This document shows, piece after piece, positions 46,590 to 58,216 of a stretch of DNA of 64,000 nt (its first letter is position 1; each line of letters opens with the position of its first letter). The position numbers and the translations under genes are program-made. Below the pieces are notes generated by a model. It had not been told where the DNA came from, ran no database searches, and worked only from the letters and a program-made list of their open reading frames with translations. Origin of the DNA: Rutpela maculata. Taxonomy: Eukaryota > Arthropoda > Insecta > Coleoptera > Cerambycidae. The DNA lies in assembly GCA_936432065.2 (NCBI GenBank), contig OW386289.2:165353348-165417347 (forward strand). Direction: 5' to 3'.

Positions 46590-47060
46590 TAACCTTGTTA
46601 GATAATAACTTAAAAAGTATCTCATCTGTGAGTATTTTAATACTGACAAACTATCCTGCTCAAATTCTGTCTTTCTGAACTAACATCATTGAGTAAACTA
46701 GAATTGCATATAAAGAAAACATGCTAGTCGGAAACAATGTTATAAAATAGTAAAGGGTCCAGAATAGACCCCTGAGCTACACCAGAATTAATAGATGACG
46801 AAAAAATGACATTAATATTTTTTGAAATTTGAAGTACATTGACTACTATTGAATGACAACTGCCTAGCCATTGTAAGAAGTTATTTCTAATACTTTAGCT
46901 AAGAGGCAGTTTAACTCAATCGAATCGAAAGCTTTAATTATATCAAAAAGTTAAAAAACAAGTTCATGATTATCAATTGCCGTAATGAAGTCATCAGTCA
47001 TGGAACAAAGAGTGGTTACTGTGTTAAATCCTTAAGTGTCTAGGTGATAAAATTTTCAAC
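46590..47060 (-). pseudogene. Decayed non-LTR RT fragment
   Basis: Minus strand reads NHELVF...LFDIIKAFDSIELNCL, the LDLSKAFDSVDH block, then after stops AQGSILDPLLF, the VPQGSxLGPLLF block. Several stops and deletions. Antisense relative to the + strand RT at 47.5 kb. Confidence 0.8.
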
Positions 47061-47127
47061 TTAATCAGATACTTGAAAATGAAGAGGTGTTTTTAAGAGG
47101 TACATCAATAAGCTAATATCACCATAC

Positions 47128-47344
47128 CTTTAAATAATCCTGCCTTTGGTTTTGTCTTAAACGTTCTAATGTGGCTAAGTGTTCTACACCCATCTCGTCA
47201 GCTTTTGGTCTGTTATCCTCCATCTCCATGGCCAAATCCTCATCAGCGTCGCTGTCATCTTCAGCATCGCTGTCGCCTATGTCGACGTCTGCATCGCTGT
47301 CCAGTCCTTCGTCCTCCATAGCTTCCATCCCATTACTACTTATC
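47128..47344 (-). CDS. UBE2Q: UBE2Q exon: acidic linker
   Basis: Minus-strand exon (acceptor tgtttcag, donor gtatgg). It reads SSNGMEAMEDEGLDSDADVD, a long Asp/Glu tract, then EHLATLERLRQNQRQDYLK. The last block aligns with human LEKIRKNQRQDYLNG immediately before GAVSGSVQASDR, and acidic linkers lie at this place in UBE2Q proteins. The exon starts with one base completing a codon, so further upstream exons (RWD-like N-terminus) exist but were not found within the remaining 16.6 kb. Confidence 0.95.
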
Positions 47345-47524
47345 CTGAAACAAATATACAATTTACTAATTTCACAGGATCTTTTGTTTTGAAATATCAT
47401 TGTTTAAATTCAATCCTGTGACTTTTCATTGCGGAAGCTATCATTGTTACGTATTTGGCAATGTAGGAAATTGATTCTTTTCACAAAGAGGGCTAAAATT
47501 TGACCTAGGGCTAAAGTTAGCCCA

Positions 47525-48410
47525 GGGCTAACTAACACGCAAATTCAACTCCTTAGAGATACAGTATCATATTATGGACTTGTGCAATCAACTCTCCAGT
47601 ATGGTCTGCTTTTTTGGAGTTTGTCAAGCCACCAAAAGCATTTATAATTCAAAAAAGATATAAGATGTATGGTTGGAGCTCATCCTTTCTCTAGTTGTAC
47701 ATCAAATTTTAAAAATCTAGAAATTCTTGCGTTACCATTCTTATGTATAGGGTGATTTACCATGACATGCAGAAAATAAAATGGTGTACTAGTCTTCTAT
47801 GTGGAAAAGCCCCCTACAATAAAATAAGGTATTTTTTTTTTTAATTATTCATTTTTTAAACTCCTTTAGGTGATAAATTTTCCGCATGTCATGATAGATC
47901 ACCCTGTACCTCTCAACTAGTTATGTATATTAGGTCAAACAAACAGCATTTCTTAAAGTACAATGATATGCATTCTCACTGTTCAAGCAATAATGAGTTA
48001 ATACATTCTAGGCTGAACAAAATGAATAAAATGCTTAATATTTTTTTTTTTTTGAAACAAATGATAGTATCAATGCCTGTAAATATAAATTAAATAAATT
48101 TCTCATAACAAACTTGTTTTATTCTGTGGATGAATATTTAAACGATTTATAATAATTGTAACTTGCTGTATATGTATCTTATTTTTTTTAAATTTTTGGA
48201 TGTTTTCAAATGTGTTTTGATAATTTATAATATTTATAATAATTGTATTCTGTTTTTTTGGTCAGTCAGATAAGTTGATAACGTTTTTTGCATTAATAGC
48301 TTTTATGAACATTATATTATTATTAAGTTTAAATTCTTGGGATCCATTGTCAAACAGTGTCAAAACAGTTCCTAGAACTTGTTGAGTTAAAAATAAATAA
48401 ATTTGACTGA
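47525..48410 (+). pseudogene. Non-LTR RT C-terminus, interrupted
   Basis: Same family as 18880-20215: YYGLVQSTLQYGLLFWSLSS, then a tail with IRSNKQHFLKYNDMHSHC and FYSVDEYLNDL. It is broken by stops and by a 159 bp MITE at 47748-47906. Confidence 0.85.
47748..47906. mobile_element. 159 bp TA-flanked MITE
   Basis: Inverted ends AGGGTGATTTACCATGACAT and AGGGTGATCTATCATGACAT (continuing GC), 20/22 identical overall. TA flanks at 47746-47747 and 47907-47908, as in mariner-type insertions. It sits inside the RT pseudogene. Confidence 0.88.
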
Positions 48411-48981
48411 ACAAAATGTTTATACCGGGCAGATAAAATATACAAGAATTATGTACAATGAAAATGTTTAAAACTGCATAATATTTTGCTTTAAAATTTT
48501 ACAATTGCTTAAAAAAAGACCTTGTTCCACAACATTGTGCAAAATTTGCCAAAACAATGTATCTTTGTGTAAAATTATGACAAAAATATTAATGTGTACT
48601 AAAAATGAATCTATAACTGTGGACAAACAGATAAAATAAGATTTACGTTTTTATTTTAACATCAAAATGTAACAAAATATTAACAGTGAAATAATATCGT
48701 ATTGTTAGATAAGATACTTGAAGTATCAACAAGGACAAATACATATCTGCATTGGGGGGTCGAGATTAATCAAATGTTTATTAAATGCACGTGGCAGAGG
48801 TTAGAATCAAAATGACATTTGCAAAAATCAATAAAACTTCTGATTGGAAAATGGTGGGTATGACCTACGCTTTTGACAGTCTACATTTTAGGCAACGACA
48901 CCCAGTTGAATTTTTAATAAAAAAAATTTTTGAAAAAAAAACACTTTCAATAAAGATTGCTAAAAATTGTGAAATAATAGG
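48411..48981. other. Intergenic or UBE2Q 5' intron, nothing recognised
   Basis: AT-rich. A + strand frame at 48785-48985 (MTFAKINKTSDWKMVG...) has no recognised family. Confidence 0.4.
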
Positions 48982-49289
48982 ATGAGTGCCCACAACATAA
49001 GAAAAATTCCCCTGAACGTGCCAACATTTTGTTACTAATATATGTTAAGTGTTATTAAGACATTAATAAAATACGTAAACATAAAAGTGTTCGATGTTGC
49101 GCTCATAGTTAAAGCATGACGTCGATTCCTTGGTATTTTTAGTTATTCTCGTCATGTTTTAACATGAGTGCAACGTTGATACACTTTAATATTTAGATAT
49201 TTTATTAATCTCTTAATAACACATAACATATATCAGTAACAAAGTGTTGGCACGTTCAGAAGAATTTTTCTTATGTTGTGGATACTCAT
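48982..49289. mobile_element. Foldback, arms about 150 bp
   Basis: Left ATGAGTGCCCACAACATAAG and right (reverse complement) ATGAGTATCCACAACATAAG, continuing as GAACGTGCCAACA, TTGTTACT.ATATATGTTA and CTCAT.GTTAAA. The centre is near 49130. No coding inside. Confidence 0.85.
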
Positions 49290-50575
49290 TCCTTCACCGT
49301 CATCCAGGTAATTGAACCTTCTAACCCTACAAACTTTCTTATGTGTTTTTTTTGTGATTGCCTTATCGGAATATGACTGCTCAAAAATAAACGAAAAACA
49401 TTCCTCCCGTGTAATTTGGAAAAACTTATTTCTACACTGATCAAAGTATGAAGCTTCTTTTTTTATTCCGTAACTGATCTTCATGTTTTTTAAATTGATA
49501 TCTGATGTCATTTTTTCGCTTAGTTTCACCTTTGAGGGCCTGTCTGCTCTTGCCGTGTTGGGTAGGCAGATACTATGAAATACTGAATAGGTTCGTTACC
49601 GCGTTTATTTGTATATATGTTTCAACTTTATTTACAATAAATGGTATTATTGAACTGAACTCTTTTTTTCTAGATTTAATGATTAACTTTAAGTTTAATC
49701 TCTCAGGCATTTTTGTGTTAGGTAAACAACTGAATGTAAAGGGATTCTAATTAAATCCTCAAGGCAGAACATCAATCAGCACATGAAGATTAATGGGAGA
49801 CATTCTAAAAAACTAATTAAGAAGTGATTAAAGTTATAAGCAGTGTGCAATCTATGGTAGATATAACTTGTACCATATCTCGTCTATTACAGGACTCCGG
49901 TCCTCGGTGTCTCACATAAATTTAACCGAACCTCACTGAGAGTAGTTAAGCCATCCTACATTGGAGAAGGAGGCACTTGGCGCCCATAGTAAAAAATAAA
50001 CTTAGTTTCGTCCTTCGTCCTTCAGACGAGTGATGGTAAGTTCTTCTACAATGACACATGCAGATGGAATATTACTAACATTTAATCATTTCTTCATAAT
50101 TATACTGTTTGGGAATGTTTCATTTGGTGTTTAAGATATTAAAATTGCATTAAAGCTGTCTCTGGAATGTGGATCGTCCATCCAGACTCTGATTATGAAG
50201 CTTCAAGTAACAATAATTACAATTTTAATTCCGTATAGAAGCAGATAAAGCGAATTGTTGGTCATATTATCTACAATGAATGCATTGTTATTCTAATTAC
50301 CTAACTAAAAAAACATTTATAGTTTGCATTTAAAACAATTACTGTTAAAGTTCACATTAACTATAAATAGTGCAATTCCCTGTAAATTATTCTTCAATAT
50401 TATGATTAGCGCAGCAATAATTTTATCAAAGGATTAAACTGCTTTTTGCAAATTGATAAGATTTTGAACATCACCTGACTTCTTTTATATATCTATACAC
50501 ATAGCTTTTTTTTTATCTTATTTAAATATAGGAATAATTCATATTTAATGAATGGCATAATAATACAGTCATATA
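49290..50575. other. Unassigned; minus-strand frame at 49233-49529
   Basis: A minus-strand frame (98 codons, KKEASYFDQCRNKFFQ, then TKKTHKKVCRVRRFN) runs from unique sequence into the foldback arm. Its composition looks coding but I do not recognise it. TGGCGCCCA at about 49977 resembles a retroviral-type primer-binding site, but no LTR is evident. Confidence 0.35.
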
Positions 50576-51660
50576 GGGATTCCACCTCAGAATGAAAGTT
50601 AATAAGCTATAACTTGTATAAATATTTGTTTTGACATCTTATAAGTTGGCTCAAAAGTCTCATAGAATCTCGTGTACGCGAGTCAAGATATTCAAGGTCA
50701 AAGGTCGCAAAAGTCTGTTTTTCTAAATTTCTCGTTTTCCATGCTCTAAATGACATTTTGATTTATTATAAAAGTTGTAGAGCATAAAATTCTCTACAAA
50801 TTTTGTTTTAAGTAATATTTTATACATTCAACCGTTCTTGAGATAGAGCACGAAGAGTGGGGAGCGCTTAGCCGTATGACAATATGGCACCTGTTGATAT
50901 CGAACTGGATGAAGATAATGTAACATACATTATCGATGGTGGATTTCTTTTGCACCACGTCATATGTAGCAAAGATGATACTTTCTCCGTTGTTTTGAAT
51001 AAATACATCAAATATTTGCAAACACATTATGGTTCAAGTATTGTATTTGACGGTTACTTGGATTATTGTAAAAACATTAAACCAATGGAACAACTAAGAA
51101 GAACTGCTGCTCTTTCAAAATCTTACAAGTTTGTTTTGATCAAACAATGATTGTGCCAATCAGCCGAGAAAAGTTTTTATCGAATAGATGTAATAATAAT
51201 AATATTTTATTATTTATATAAATTAAGTAAATATTATTGAAAGGATGTCTGACATGAATAATATCTACAAATATAATATATTAAATAATAAATATTCAAG
51301 GTTTTTCATACTTATAATATTTTTAATAAATAATTAACTTTATAAATCGTATTATTTATTGGATTCCACAGTTGACCTTGTGTTATGATATATACGGCTA
51401 AGCGCTCCCCACTCTTCGCGCTCTATCTCAAGAACAGTTGAATGTATAAATTATTGCTTGAACAAAATTTGTAGAGAATTTCATGCTCTACAACTTCTAT
51501 AAATCAAAATGTCATTTAGAGCACAGAAAACGAGATATTTACAAAAAACCGATTCTTGCGACCTTTGACTTTGAATATCTTATCTGAATAACTTATAAAA
51601 TGCCAAAACAAAGATTTATACAAGTTTACAGCTTATTATCTTTCATTCCGAGGTGCACCC
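50576..51660. mobile_element. Foldback element carrying a gene fragment
   Basis: Arms of about 300 bp pair over CACCTC.GAATGAAAG, CATTTTGATTTAT, GTTGTAGAGCAT.AAATTCTC, CTTGAGATAGAGC and GAGTGGGGAGCGCTTAGCCG. The unpaired centre (50880-51395) holds the open frame at 50884-51150 and AT-rich filler. There is no transposase, so it is a non-autonomous carrier. Confidence 0.85.
50884..51150 (+). CDS. Captured N-terminus of a FEN/XPG-like family protein
   Basis: 88 codons from ATG to TGA: MAPVDIELDEDN, TYIIDGGFLLHHVICSKDDT, then YGSSIVFDGYLDYCKNIKPM and EQLRRTAALSKS. From memory, this IDGG.LLH ... VVFDGY ... K...E..RR pattern begins an uncharacterised arthropod/cnidarian family whose C-terminus has HA.TGCDTTS. 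I infer a FEN1/XPG-type nuclease fold (compare VFDGxxPxLKxxE...R in FEN1). The rest of the protein is absent, so it is truncated; a degenerate C-terminal piece of the same family lies at 63190-64000. It sits in the centre of a foldback element. Confidence 0.6.
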   Translation: MAPVDIELDEDNVTYIIDGGFLLHHVICSKDDTFSVVLNKYIKYLQTHYGSSIVFDGYLDYCKNIKPMEQLRRTAALSKSYKFVLIKQ

Positions 51661-52746
51661 TTTTTTTTACCTGATATGACTAGATTATAATGAATTCAAA
51701 TAATAAGCATCACATGGCATTAAAAAACCAATTATAATAGTCGGGGAGGCCCTTGAAATATGCAAAATAAAGATGGCCTATGCAACTCATGAACGTACAA
51801 AAACGGAAGTCATATTTTTATGTAAAATGACCTGCCGAATTAGATACGGAGGTCTCGATTCAATTCGGAATTGTGAAATCGGAAAAAAAATCGCACTTTT
51901 CCACTTTTTATTGCACATTATTTACATTTCCCATTACATATCTTTGTTTCTAACCATTCACTAGGATGAAAATTTTGACACATATTCTGAAACATAATGA
52001 ATCGACTGCCGCCACACATAAAATTCTACCAGAGATAAAACATTTGGTACGAAAATAGCTATTTAAGTATTAAGAGCAAAAAGTGTCTCATTGTCGCTCG
52101 ACAGTGATTGAGAGTGATAATGACACCTTGCGCTCGAATTACACACATGATTTTATCTACAATCATTTGAAAATATCTAAATAAAAGTAATAATTAAGTT
52201 GAATTTTGATTGGAAATCAGTGTTTATTAACATTTTATAAGTATGTCTTGCATATGTGATCAAAATAAACAGACAAACAAAACACAATCTCCATTTCAGT
52301 TTTATTAACTATTATAAAGTTCGTATTTTTCTTATAAATAAATTAGTTATTACTCTTACATTAGCTTTCATTATATTAACAGTTTGGTGCACTATTATTT
52401 CATAAAAATACATTTTCAAATATCTGATCAAACTTGTGTACGGACAGATGCAACTCAAGTGAGCATAAAAGTACTCTGCCGCTCGTCGTCATAGAGACGA
52501 GCGTAAAAGTGATATTATTCATAGCTCATCGGCAAACGCCAACTTCGTGATTGTCAAATGCGAGAAAGAAAGCCCACTTTATATGTCGATTGTAGATAAA
52601 AAATTTTACATTCGAGATTGCATAGATTTTTCAGTAGCGGTATCGAAAAGTTGGTTTAACTTTAAACAAATATACCACCTAAAAGTGTCACTGGCTCCCG
52701 TACTATTAGAGTAAAAAAATTTCAACTGACCTCTTCATGTTATATA
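51661..52746. other. Intergenic; inverted words around 52090 and 52490
   Basis: AT-rich. TCGCTCGACAGTGATTGAG (about 52096) and GCCGCTCGTCGTCATAG...GAGCG (about 52480) are locally structured, but I could not define an element. Confidence 0.4.
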
Positions 52747-54929
52747 CAGGGTGTCCCGAATTGCATAGGCAAACTTCACTAAGCAATACAACTTTTCAAA
52801 ATAAGAAAAAAAGTTCCTATAAACATGGGTCGGGAAGTGCTTAGTTTCCGAGATACAGGGTGTTCAAGTAATTCTCCTGAAAATGTTTTTTTTATGAATA
52901 TTTTCGAAATGTCTAAAGATAAACAAATGATAATTTACACAGGAATTTAACTTTTTATGCTTTTTAAGACAAAATGACAACTATGTACAAAAATCATTCA
53001 GGAGCGGGTGAAACTGGGGGGGCCTAGGTATAATTTAGCCCCAACTTTATTTTGTGACACTTTTACATTAATTTATGATCAGAACTTGAAAATCTGAAGT
53101 TTTCTACACAAAAAAAGTCTCGTGTTTTTTCTCTAAAATTATCAGTTTTTGAGTAAATCTTATCTGAACTTTATTAATTAGTAACCATTATTACCAACAT
53201 TCCTGGCATGCAGGAGTGTGCCACGATTGTAATGTTTGTAACAAATGAAAAATAATCTAGCATGCAATGCCAGAATGACAATAATGACATTGTTGTTTTT
53301 TGTGTTTTCTGTAGTTCATTGTTCTGTAGTTTTATTATTTCCTTTTGGAAAAAGCGTTCTATTGAAAAGTAAAAAATGATCATGTTTAGTAATGTGGAGT
53401 ACGTAATAGAAGGAAACCATCTAAAGATGTTTTTATTCGAATCCACCTAGAATTTAGAAATGTTGGACTTAAAAGAGGTCCAAGAAATGAACAGCGAAAT
53501 GGGCGATTTAAAAACATAATTTTGGCCAAATTTAACAATAATAATAAATTAAGTATCAGAAGAGCGGTCCAACAGCTGCGTGCGCAAGCTGTGCATGTTT
53601 CTAAAAACAAAGTTTTTCGGATTCTGAAAAAAGACCACAGAAAAGCTTTTCCAATGCAGCCAGTCCAAAGCCGTCAACCAGGTGATCCCGAAAGGCGTAT
53701 CAATTTTTGTAATTGGTTTATAAATGCCATGGAACAAGATCCCGATTTCGGAAGTAAAATTATTTGGACTGATGAAGCTACCTTTAACGATAATGGATCG
53801 GTTAATTTTAATAATTTAAGAATCTGAGCTCATCGGAATCCTCATATAATTCGCCCTAGGACATTTCAACAGGAGTTTAGCGTTAATGTATGGTGTGGTG
53901 TTATAAACGGGACTTTTTGTGGGCCCCACATCCTTCCTCCCCGTTTAAATGGACCATTATTTAATGATTTTTTAAATAGCCATTTTTTTTCAATATCTCG
54001 AGGATATTCTTCTTAATTTAAGAAATGAATGCTGGTTTCAAATGGACGGAGCTCCTGCACATTTTGCTGTTGAGAACCGTTTGTGGGTAAACAATAATTA
54101 TCCTGAACGGTGGATCGGTCGATTAGGTGCAAGAGCCTGGCCATCCCGTTCACAGGATTTAACTCCAGTAGATTTTTTTATCTGGGGCTATTTAAAGGAC
54201 AAAGTCTACGCAAACCCTGTGAACACAAGAGAAGAGTTAATAGAAAGAATTCTCGAAGAATGTGAAAATTTGCGGGCTAATCCTGATTTCATTCGTAAAG
54301 CTACACACTCTGTACAGCGTAGATGTCAGAAATGTGTTGATGCTGGCGGAATGCACTTTGAACAACTCTAGTAATTTGTAATTTACCTTACTTTAATCTA
54401 ATTCATTGTTGTCTAATAAAAAATGATGTAATCAAATTTTGTTTTACTGTCATTGTTTTTTCTGTTCTGCTAAAATATTCATAAAAAACTATTCCCGAAT
54501 AAAGTTCAGATAAGATTTACTCAAAAATTGATAATTTTAGAGAAAAAACACAAGAGACTTTTTTTGTGTAGAAAACTTCGAATTTTTAAGTTCTGCCCAT
54601 AAATTAATGTAAAAGTGTCACACAATAAAGTTGGGGCTAAATTATACCTAGGCCCCCCCCAGTTTCACCCGCTCCTGAATGATTTTCGTACATAGTTGTC
54701 ATTTTGTCTTAAAAAGCATAAAAAGTTAAATTCCTCTGTAAATTATCATTTGTTTATCTTTAGACGTTTCGAAAATATTCATAAAAAAACATTTTCAGGA
54801 GAATTACTTGAACAACCTGTATCTCGGAAACTAAGCACTTCCCGAGCCATGTTTATAGGAACTTTTTTCCTTACTTTGAAAAGTTGTATTGCTTAGTGAA
54901 GTTTGGCCTAGGCATTTCGGGACACCCTG
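52747..54929. mobile_element. DD41D mariner-like transposon with 435 bp TIRs
   Basis: Ends CAGGGTGTCCCGAA in inverted orientation, flanked by TA at 52745-52746 and 54930-54931. The TIRs run about 435 bp (52747-53185 and 54490-54929) at high identity, sharing AACTTCACTAAGCAATACAA and GGAAGTGCTTAGTTTCCGAG (one mismatch or so per 20 bp). Total 2183 bp, enclosing one transposase pseudogene. TIRs this long are unusual for mariner-type elements. Confidence 0.93.
53410..54371 (+). pseudogene. DD41D transposase, one stop and one frameshift
   Basis: Blocks in order: KLSIRRAVQQLRAQ (DNA-binding region); KIIWTDEATFNDNGSVN with the first catalytic Asp (about 53768); a TGA stop at 53827; FSVNVWCGVINGTFCGPHIL; a frameshift in a T run near 53985; FQMDGAPAHFAVENR with the second Asp (about 54043); WPSRSQDLTPVDFFIWGYLK with the third Asp; and a normal C-terminus GGMHFEQL. 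The distance between the second and third Asp is 41 residues, hence DD41D. It is otherwise full length, so decay is recent. Confidence 0.92.
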
Positions 54930-55863
54930 TATATACGATTAATCTTAAACCAGTTGAAAATAAAACTATCTATTTTTAATGTATAACAATATTTAAAACA
55001 ATATATCTTAAAAAACAAACAGTAGTTAACTAAACACTCCATATTCACACAGAAATGTAATAAAATGAAAACTGCCCATCATATTGCCCGGTATGGTTGG
55101 AGTTCGTGTTACAAGGCGTTTTCCTCACTTCCTATGCAATTTATATAAGTAAAAAACTGTTCCAAATACTACAGGATGCAGTTGTTTTGAAAAATAAAAA
55201 CATTACCTCGATCCAGACTTTTTCGCTGTAAATTACATTATGGCAACTCCTTCATTAATATTTATTTATTGATCAGTCATATCATAACAAATATTATTTT
55301 TGCATACACCGTTGAAAAGCGAAAGGTTTGAATATTGTATGCTAAAATATCACGTTTTTACGACAACAAATGACAGATACAGAGGGGTGGGAATTTGAAA
55401 AATGTGAAAAGGGTATTTTTGGTCAAAAAGTGTAATTTTCTCCACTTTCACAATTCCAAAACAAATCGCGACATCAAAAATGTTTTGTTCACACACCATC
55501 ACTTGTAAAAATTCAGGCACAAACACCAGAGTATTGCAGGTAATAGACTAATTATTGCAAATATTTACATTTAATCAAGCTATAGTACAAGTCTAATTAG
55601 CTATTTCAATTCAATTATGCAATAGTGGTTTCACAAATAGTTTAATTAAATCAAAACAATTGTCTGCTTTGAAAAGAAATTAATAAAAAAAGTATTTCAA
55701 GTACAGATAAAGTCAAGGATACAGAATACTTTTCAAATATTAACATTGTATACAAGAAAAGGTATTAAAATTATACCTGAATAATGATTTACTTGCAATA
55801 TAAAACGAAATGGTGTAGTTTACCATTTATTTACTTTAATAGGTTAAAATATTAATAATAATA
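54930..55863. other. Intergenic, nothing recognised
   Basis: AT-rich spacer with no coding or repeat assignment. Confidence 0.4.
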
Positions 55864-56415
55864 ACACAGGTTTACAAAAAAAAAAAAGTTTTCTGGATCT
55901 GGGGTCAGACCATACGTTTCTTATGTATTTTTCGACGCTGAATTCGAATCTATTTTTAGTTTTGCTCTATCACGTCAAGATTTTGAGATATCCTAACCTA
56001 AAAGTGCAAAAAACACGGTTTCTTGACATATTTGAAGTTATGTAGCTTTGCGATTTTTTTTCCTCGAAAAACCATGTATGGGATCTTAAAGTACAAATCT
56101 TCCTCTTTAAAATGCCGTTGAGTTTGCTCAAATATCTTTTTTTTCGCTGAGATATCGAATTTTTAAAATTGTCTGTTCATATCATATCTTTCCCAATACA
56201 TTTAATTAGTACGGAAACCTTATGGTCATTATTTAAATTGCAATATCTCGGCGAAAAAAAAAAAAGATATTTGAGCAAACTCAACGGCATTTTAAAGGTG
56301 AAGACTTGTACTTTAAGATCCCATACACGGTTTCTTGAGAAAAAAATTCTCGAAGCTCTCGGAACGTATGGTCTGACCCCAGATCCAGACAACTTTTTTT
56401 TTTGTAAACCCGTGT
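55864..56415. mobile_element. Foldback, CACAGGTTTACAAAA ends
   Basis: The left arm ACACAGGTTTACAAAA and then TTTTCTGGATCTGGGGTCAG are mirrored at the right (GACCCCAGATCCAGA...GTAAACCCGTGT). Inner pairs include TTGAGCAAACTCAACGGCAT. Arms about 250 bp. The termini resemble those of the 31204-31474 MITE. Confidence 0.88.
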
Positions 56416-56979
56416 AATTATTATAAAAGGGTTTATTCAGCAGAGTCTAATACAAAAACAAATACATGAGTAGTAACCTCATATTAAAAAAAAAATTAAA
56501 CACCTTCAAAAAAATCGTCACTAAAAATTATTATAAAATTTCACTGTCACCCGATTAATTAACCTTGTTAGCTGATATTGGCATTGTAGTCGGTTAAAAA
56601 TACGATTGATTTCGTTACTTATTTGTTTATTTTCACACTGACTTCAATATCGAATGTTCGGTTATAAGATCCATCGAAATTTTATTTCTTAATTTTTTTT
56701 TGAAGGGTGGTTCCATATTTTTCAAATTTTTTTTTTTTCATCCTTTTTAGTGTTCTATTTAGCTTCTACGTAGTAAAAGTGAATATCCGTCGTTTTGAAT
56801 TTTTGAGCTTTAATATCAGACTCGTTATCTAGTGGAGTTGCTTAATTCGAATTTTCTTAAGAATTGTTCAGATTGTGATACTAACCTGGAATTCGGTGAG
56901 CATAGACAGTTTTTTGAGGCGAACAAAATGGGATAAAGTGCCACTCAGAAAAAAATTGTTCCGTTGGGTAAATTGGAGT
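56416..56979. other. Flank with outer inverted match to 59620-59765
   Basis: 56820-56960 is a diverged inverted copy of 59620-59765 (GGCACTTTATCCCATTTTGT, GTATCACAATCTGAAC, AGCAACTCCACTA). This suggests that the palindrome at 56980-59235 is the core of a larger, older inverted structure. Confidence 0.55.
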
Positions 56980-57798
56980 AAAGGGCATAGCCGGGTAAGC
57001 ATGGTGTGACTGCCCCCAAGCGTCTGGCGCTTATATTTGTGCAGTAGGAAGCAATCTTGGAAAGTAGCAATTTCACAAAATATTAGCCCGAAAAATTGTT
57101 CGGTTTGGGGTGAGTAAGGGAGGGTTGATTTTAGCAAAACTATTTTTTTTCTAAGAAACGGCGCATTCAATCGTTTTGTAAAAAATATATGTTAAAGACC
57201 TACTGAGAAAGTACTAAATAAAAAATCATGCTCAAATTCCGAAAACAGATACAGTAAAAAAAACATATATATTATTTTCAAATTTTTTTTAGGGTAACTT
57301 ATCCCTGGGGTACCAGCCTGAATTTTTTTCTGTAGCATGTCTGGGGACTCACTTATGTTATGTTTTTTTCCCAGTCTTGTGCGAAGATTACGCCATACTT
57401 AAAAAAAATGCCGAAGTGTGCAGTGTCGTATGCATATTTTGTCAACAATTAACCCCTTGCACGTAAAGAAGGCCAAAATGCAAAGTAAATATGGATACCT
57501 GAGTAGTGTACACATACTAGTGATTAGTGATTATGGAAATGGTGAACGTTGTAAGAGAAACCAATATAACGCTGCAACTCTGACAGTTAATTAGGTGATC
57601 AATAGAGTTTAACTCTCTTGCGCCGCAAAAATCAGTTTATGGCCGGAATGTTAAATATCATTAAGGGTAAAAACTAAAGTCAGCGGTACTATCGATATTA
57701 CCGTCGGCGGGGATAAGAGCTTGGTCTTAACAGTCATGTGTTGTTAATAATTTGCAGCACTAAATCGTAGCATTACTAACCTGTGATGGATATGGATG

Positions 57799-57993
57799 TT
57801 AATCTTCCTCACTGTCATCTGCAATCACTGCACTCATGCTATCCTTCTGAAACAATAGAGAAAGAACTTCCACCGGTTTAGGTATGCTTGATAGATTTCG
57901 TCCTTGCGAAAGATAATGCACGACAGCAGCTACATGGGAACAACATCCAACAGTTCGATTCCCACTGGCACATTCAAAGAAATTGCAAAACTG
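57799..57993 (-). pseudogene. SWIM zinc-finger protein tail, left arm
   Basis: Minus strand reads QFCNFFECASGNRTVGCCSH, then VAAVVHYLSQGRNL, IPKPVEVLSLLFQKDS and a stop after DDSEED. C...GxRTVGCCSHVAAVxxYLS is the C-terminal SWIM-type zinc-binding motif (Cys and His of CxH visible) known in transposase-like and uncharacterised metazoan proteins. Only the last 60 or so codons are present, ending at the natural stop. Confidence 0.75.
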
Positions 57994-58216
57994 TCTTTTG
58001 TAGATATTTACGGATTTAAAACTGTTTTTTACCGGATCGTATCAATATAAACAAACGATTTCGTACCTCGAAGTCATAAATGAAGACGGAACACTTAATC
58101 TTCAGTACGCTAAGGACCAGTCCAATGTACTCAAAATACAAGTTTGTTCACGTCACATCAAAACGAAGGTTTAGCAATGTTTCCTCGACTATATTCCCCA
58201 CAGTGTCGGCGTTAGA

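Noticed and set aside
49970..49990. TGGCGCCCA as an LTR retrotransposon primer-binding site
   Set aside because: No matching LTR, polypurine tract or gag/pol frame nearby; a 9 bp match is not enough.
56868..57170. 100-codon minus frame and its near-identical + strand partner at 59045-59239
   Set aside because: Both are the same non-coding arm sequence of the foldback read in mirror orientation; the similarity reflects the palindrome, not selection.
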